This document shows positions 58,986-64,000 of a stretch of DNA of 64,000 bases, in pieces. The notes under the pieces are model-generated. The model had not been told where the DNA came from and searched no databases. It saw nothing but the letters and a program-made list of their open reading frames with translations. How positions within the stretch are numbered: the first letter of the stretch is position 1; each line of letters opens with the position of its first letter. Position numbers and translations under genes: made by a program. Origin of the DNA: Molanna angustata (lineage: Eukaryota; Arthropoda; Insecta; Trichoptera; Molannidae); NCBI GenBank assembly GCA_963576475.1, contig OY754978.1:538001-602000 (forward strand), read 5' to 3'.

Positions 58986-59369
58986 CTTTAGCATCTTTTG
59001 ATATGTTGCTATCATATTATTGTATAGATGATGAAAATAAATTTCGTATTTTGATGATGAAAATTTCGTAGATTTTCGTATTATTGTATAGGCGAATTGT
59101 ATGACAGATAATATTAGTAGGTACATATTATCATCACGCCATGTCCCCCATGGTGTAGCCAGAGAGAACCGAATACCACATTTTTCTATCTTAATATAAA
59201 TTAATTTTGTAATTAATTTAATATTAATTTTATGATGCTACTACCGAACACCCAAGCATTTGTATTTCCGTCGTCTCAAAATGCCTCTCTTAGGAATAGC
59301 ATATTGTCCAAAGTTTAGAGCAATACAAAATTGCGGGCCTGACAATTTTTTTGATAAACTTTACCTTTT

Positions 59370-59960
59370 AATTTTTTTTTATTGCATATATAATATATCT
59401 AAATTTACATAATTTTATATAATTAACATAACAGATAAATTGGTTTGGTTTGGACCACCTCACTAGGCCAGGCCTGTTCCGAGGTGGTAGATTAGTTACA
59501 TAATATTAATTACAAAATTATTGTAAGCTGTTATAGGTATTGAATGATTGTGTAGCCCATGGTCCACTATGTGAGTCCTATGTTAGTATTTTTGTCGTGT
59601 ATGTTGTTATGAATTGAGTATTTGCTGACAATAGTTGATCCCTTTGTTATATAACCATGTTTGTATTGTATGTTTAAGTCTTGTATTTTCTATTAAATGT
59701 ATGTTCTTTATATCTTTTGCAATTAAATTTAGGATCTTTGGAGCCAAGTATTGATAATGTCTTTGTCCGTATGTAGTGTTTGTCTTCGGAGTGATTAGTT
59801 GATGTCTTTTTAACTGACATTTTTGGGTCACACAGGATTCCAGACACCGATCTGATTTAATTCCGCTGAATGCTTTGAGGGCTCTCAACGGAATCAGGAC
59901 AAGGGATATAATTGACACTTTGAGAACCTATGTTTTACTTTGTATGTTTTCATAATAACA
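59370..59960 (-). pseudogene. CR1/L2-like LINE (family L2) 3' part with hairpin, minus copy
   Basis: The frame from about 59830 to the stop at 59607 reads KRHQLITPKTNTTYGQRHYQ, YLAPKILNLIAKDIKNIHLI and LKHTIQTWLYNKGINYC, the C-terminus of an RT ORF. The 3'UTR holds the hairpin at 59455-59487. The 103-codon frame upstream includes SLVLIPLRALKAFSGIKSDR, which may be another broken part. It lies opposite a plus copy at 60355. Confidence 0.8.
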
Positions 59961-60354
59961 CTTGTTATGAAGTAGGCTCTCCTTGTCTTGTAATTAACCA
60001 GATTGAAAACGATGGAACATCCTGTAGCTATAGCAATATGAAACAACATAAAATTATCATTTTAAACAAGTTTACCTACTCGCCTCATATTTTAATCACC
60101 CTGTGATTTAAATGAATGTGAAAAATAGAACTGATTAAAATGAAGGTATTTATGTCTTTTAGGTTGGTATGTCGTTATATTAATGATACTCTTCTTCCTC
60201 TTTTATAAGAACGACAAACACAGAAAATATATGAATCTCAGAAGTAGATGTCAACCAAAAGAATATATTGCTACGACCATGTGACACATACATGAATGTG
60301 TGCCAAGATAGAAAAATGTGACCTGATAATATATAAATTAATATGGCGCTGCTA

Positions 60355-61227
<873 letters not shown>

Positions 61228-61239
61228 GAAAGTATTTAA

Positions 61240-61440
61240 ATAATAAAAGTTTAAATAACAGACGAGTATGCATAAAACGATACACGATTGTATGTGAGGC
61301 AAAGACAACCGAACGCCAGAATCCTCTCGCTTGACAGTTTTTAACTTCATTCACGTCCATGCTTCGTCTCAAGCACGCGCTTTTATTATTCTGAAATATT
61401 TACTTTCATTTCCATTGAATGACTTTCTTTTTTTTTTGCC
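61240..61440 (-). pseudogene. LINE L1-family tail fragment
   Basis: The minus strand reads [20 protein letters not shown] then SVVFASHT. Its right edge is near a CATTTCCATTGAATG stretch. 3' end only. Confidence 0.7.
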
Positions 61441-62487
61441 GATTGTTTTCGTATGTTTTTGAGTCAAAACGGTGCCTACTTGACATTTTGATGTACCCAC
61501 TTCGAGTTTGGTCATACATTATGATATCCTAGATTGCTTTTTTTCACACAGAGGAGGAATCCAATCAATGTATTTGGACAAACAATCTCCTGATGAATGA
61601 GAACAAGTTAGGGAAAAGTTGAGAGGGTACATAGTTAGGGTTGGCAGGCACCTGTTCCTGTTCCTATTAAAGAAATGATAACTTATATATTATCTTATAT
61701 TGGAAATTGAATAAATAAATGAAAATGTAATCAACTCTTCCTACCAACGTGATCTCTTTTTTCAACAATGTGAAGTCTTTAAAAACACAAAAAATCATTT
61801 GGTAGGTAGGTATCTTGGAAAAAATCACACAACAATAAATAGAGTGATTCTATCACTGAATAAGTAAGGAACGAGAGAATTTTTAAATTGTTTTTTATTC
61901 TCAAATAAAAACGAGTGGGTTCAAATATTGTATGGAAAATTTTCAGCATTTTCATGAAATGAGTTTGTTCAATATTTTTTTATTTAAATATTTTAAAATG
62001 AAAATTTATAATTTTTCAATGCTATTTTATGAAAATGATGTGTCTTTTTACCAAATAGAAAATAAAGAATTCAAATTTTAAGTTTCCTGAGCTTGGGGTC
62101 ACTTTAAAGTATTTGGAGTTTAAAAAAAATGAGAAACACTATTCAGATATCGCTCAAAATTTAATGGTGTCTAAGCGAGTATTAGACATACAAATTTGCA
62201 AAATTTGAATAGAATCGAATGATTACTTTAGTCTATAATCGATAAAGTAAAATAAACACGCCGTACATAGCACACACACACAGATACATTGTGATGAAAC
62301 TTTTAGAATACAATCTCAGCATGATACTAGTTGATAATCTGCAATAAAAAAATAGCCTTAAAAATTGCGATATAATAACTCCCCATTATATCCCCTTACA
62401 TAATAAATTGTACATCAACAAAAGAATAAAAACTAAAACTCGAAGAAGAGATATAATTGAACTAAGATAAAAATATAAAAAAAACGA
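61441..62487. other. no gene recognised
   Basis: AT-rich. No supportable feature. Confidence 0.4.
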
Positions 62488-62562
62488 TAATACCTACTTC
62501 ATAGCAAAAACGATAATACCTACTTCATAGCAAAAACGATAATACCTACTTCATAGCAAAAA
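62488..62562. repeat. three tandem 26-bp units
   Basis: AAAACGATAATACCTACTTC plus ATAGCA, three nearly exact copies. Confidence 0.95.
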
Positions 62563-62639
62563 AGGATTGGGAATGGACTAAGAGAGGAAACGAAACTCTT
62601 GTAGATTTTTTTTTCAACTTTTTAAACATGAAGGGTTTT

Positions 62640-62900
62640 ATTTATTTATTTATTTAAAACATTTTGATCACATTTGCACAATGGCTGGCTAATTGCTATA
62701 TGGCAATATCTTCCAACCAAATATATTTCCGTAAATTATAAATTTGTATTTATATTTTTTTATATTGTATTAAGATGTATGTTATCATATTTATTGTGTA
62801 GACTCAAGAATGAATTATTTTTTTGATGATTATTGTCAACATTTAATTTGTTATAATATTTGTATATTAGACTATATGTTTATTTGTTTGGTTTAAATAA
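62640..62900 (-). mobile_element. LINE family L3 3'UTR copy
   Basis: TTTATTTATTTATTTAAAAC edge, then TTTGCACAATGGCTGGCTAA and GGCAATATCTTCCAACCAA, the complement of the L3 3' end. Diverged. Confidence 0.55.
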
Positions 62901-62965
62901 AAATAAAGACAAATAAATAACAAAAATGACAGGTTGATTGATGTCGTGGCAACCCTGAGAGGGTG

Positions 62966-62974
62966 TATAAAAGG
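62966..62974 (+). promoter_or_regulatory. isolated TATA box
   Basis: TATAAAAGG in a locally GC-richer patch (GTGGCAACCCTGAGAGGG upstream). No initiator or ORF clearly follows. Confidence 0.25.
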
Positions 62975-63135
62975 ACATAGTAGAAGATTACAGAGGATAG
63001 ATCTATCATCCCCACCCCCTCCCCATTACAAACCTACCCTTCACTTCTGACATTTCACAGTAGGTACCAACCGTGAAAAAGAATAAGACTTTTGTTTTTA
63101 TAGAAGAAGAAATCTGACATAATACCGTGACTATT

Positions 63136-63200
63136 TTTTTTAATAATGTATGTATCTTTGTAACAAGTACATATACCTAAATCCTCATACAGACGAGAAG
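63136..63200 (-). mobile_element. SINE S2 tail scrap
   Basis: AATGTATGTATCTTTGTAAC, AAGTACATATACC, CCTCATAC match the S2 3' body on the minus strand. Confidence 0.55.
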
Positions 63201-63620
63201 TCGGCGGGACTTAGACTGTCTCAAACTAATCTGGCAGGTACACAAAATAAGTACATCAATTGTATAATGAACTAGAATTATGAAAAAAAATACCTATGTT
63301 TAATTTTAAGTTCTTCGCAAACGCGACTCCCATTGACCGGTATCGCTCTATGCTGAGCATCGTCAGAATGGTGAACAACAGTGATGAAGACCATCTATGT
63401 ATGCATATAAAGATTCAAAAAGAGGATAACAATAATAGAGAAGGAAGGGGTAATAAAAAAAAATTAAATACCCAAAAGACATGTATGTAGGTAAATATGT
63501 ATGTAGGTATAATAAAAATACAAATGAAGTGAAGGAATGAATAGGTATATAAATATTGTATTAAAAGGACAGCAATTATATTGAATAATGGCCAACAGAA
63601 AAACCCGACATAAACTATTC

Positions 63621-64000
63621 TTATTTATTTATTTATTTATTTACGGTAAAAAACCATTTACATAAAAAAGTACAGAATAAAGTTACATTATCTAAAGTTA
63701 AAAATAAAAAGAAAAAAGTAAACATTTATGTAGGTATATATAAGTGAAAATAAAAATAGTTTTTCCTTATTTAGAAAGTAGAATTCTTATTCAAATACAA
63801 TATATAAAAGATAAAAAAACAAAGAAAGTAACAAGAATACAAATACATACCTAAGTATAAAAAATCAAGAGAAAGATAAAAAATATATAAGAATATAAAA
63901 AATATAAGAAACATATATAATAATAATAATAATAATAAAATACTTTTATTGTTTTACACAACGTGGCGGACTTATTGCCCGCAGGCAATCTCTACCAGTC
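63621..64000 (-). mobile_element. LINE 3'UTR remnants at the window edge
   Basis: 63621-63930 begins TTATTTATTTATTTACGG and is A-rich, like a LINE 3'UTR read backwards. After (AAT)n at 63919-63940, 63945-64000 matches the L3 end (ACAACGTGGCGGACTTATTG, CAGGCAATCTCTACCAG) and runs off the window. Confidence 0.5.

Noticed and set aside
63296..63490. 64-codon frame near a TATA box
   Set aside because: Over 300 bases from the TATA box, simple composition at the end, no recognisable motif.

Overview
This is an AT-rich eukaryotic window, most likely from a moth or butterfly. The case rests on the recurrent GTAGGTAGGTACCTACC-type runs, the tRNA-derived SINEs, the mix of RTE/Jockey/CR1-like LINE remnants, and intron-split exons of an animal matrix protein. 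I see no bacterial-type genes, no operons and no CRISPR array. Host genes are sparse: three phase-compatible exons of an ADAMTS-like/papilin-family extracellular protein (3284-8902, + strand) and one intact tRNA-Pro(AGG) gene (9607-9678). Nearly everything else I can name is mobile DNA or satellite.

Layout. 1-9 kb: short duplications, a 5'-truncated LINE, a SINE, then the ADAMTS-like exons, whose introns hold a minisatellite, LINE scraps and a complete MITE. 9-23 kb: tRNA-Pro, a hAT-like MITE, dispersed SINE/LINE fragments, a 335-bp inverted repeat pair shared with 4.7 kb, a fold-back MITE and a Helitron-like element (18913-19780). 23.05-31.62 kb: the centrepiece, a Penelope-like element (PLE) cluster. 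It has one full minus-strand copy and, head-to-head with it, a 5'-truncated plus copy followed in tandem by a full plus copy; the whole is bracketed by two long (TA)n tracts. Both full copies encode the same uninterrupted 935-residue reverse transcriptase plus GIY-YIG endonuclease. 32.0-34.3 kb: a satellite of about 41 units of 54/58 bp with a dimeric higher-order pattern. 35.5-36.05 kb: a second array of 29-bp units. 36-42 kb: nested SINEs, fold-back MITEs and LINE tails. 42.4-46.05 kb: a degenerate Jockey/CR1-like LINE with ORF1 and ORF2 remains. 47.7-50.1 kb: a degenerate array split by a tandem Helitron insertion. 50-64 kb: an LTR-like promoter segment, a MITE-like element, a third Helitron copy and many LINE 3' ends, including an inverted pair at 59.4-61.0 kb sharing a conserved 3'UTR hairpin, and a third (TA)n tract.

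How it fits together. The PLE copies are the only apparently intact protein-coding mobile genes. They could supply the reverse transcriptase and nuclease for their own spread; the LINE fragments are all broken, and the SINEs, MITEs and Helitrons are non-autonomous. Statements of identity between copies come from reading the text, not from an alignment program. Family names for LINE fragments are by recognisable protein motifs and are approximate at clade level.
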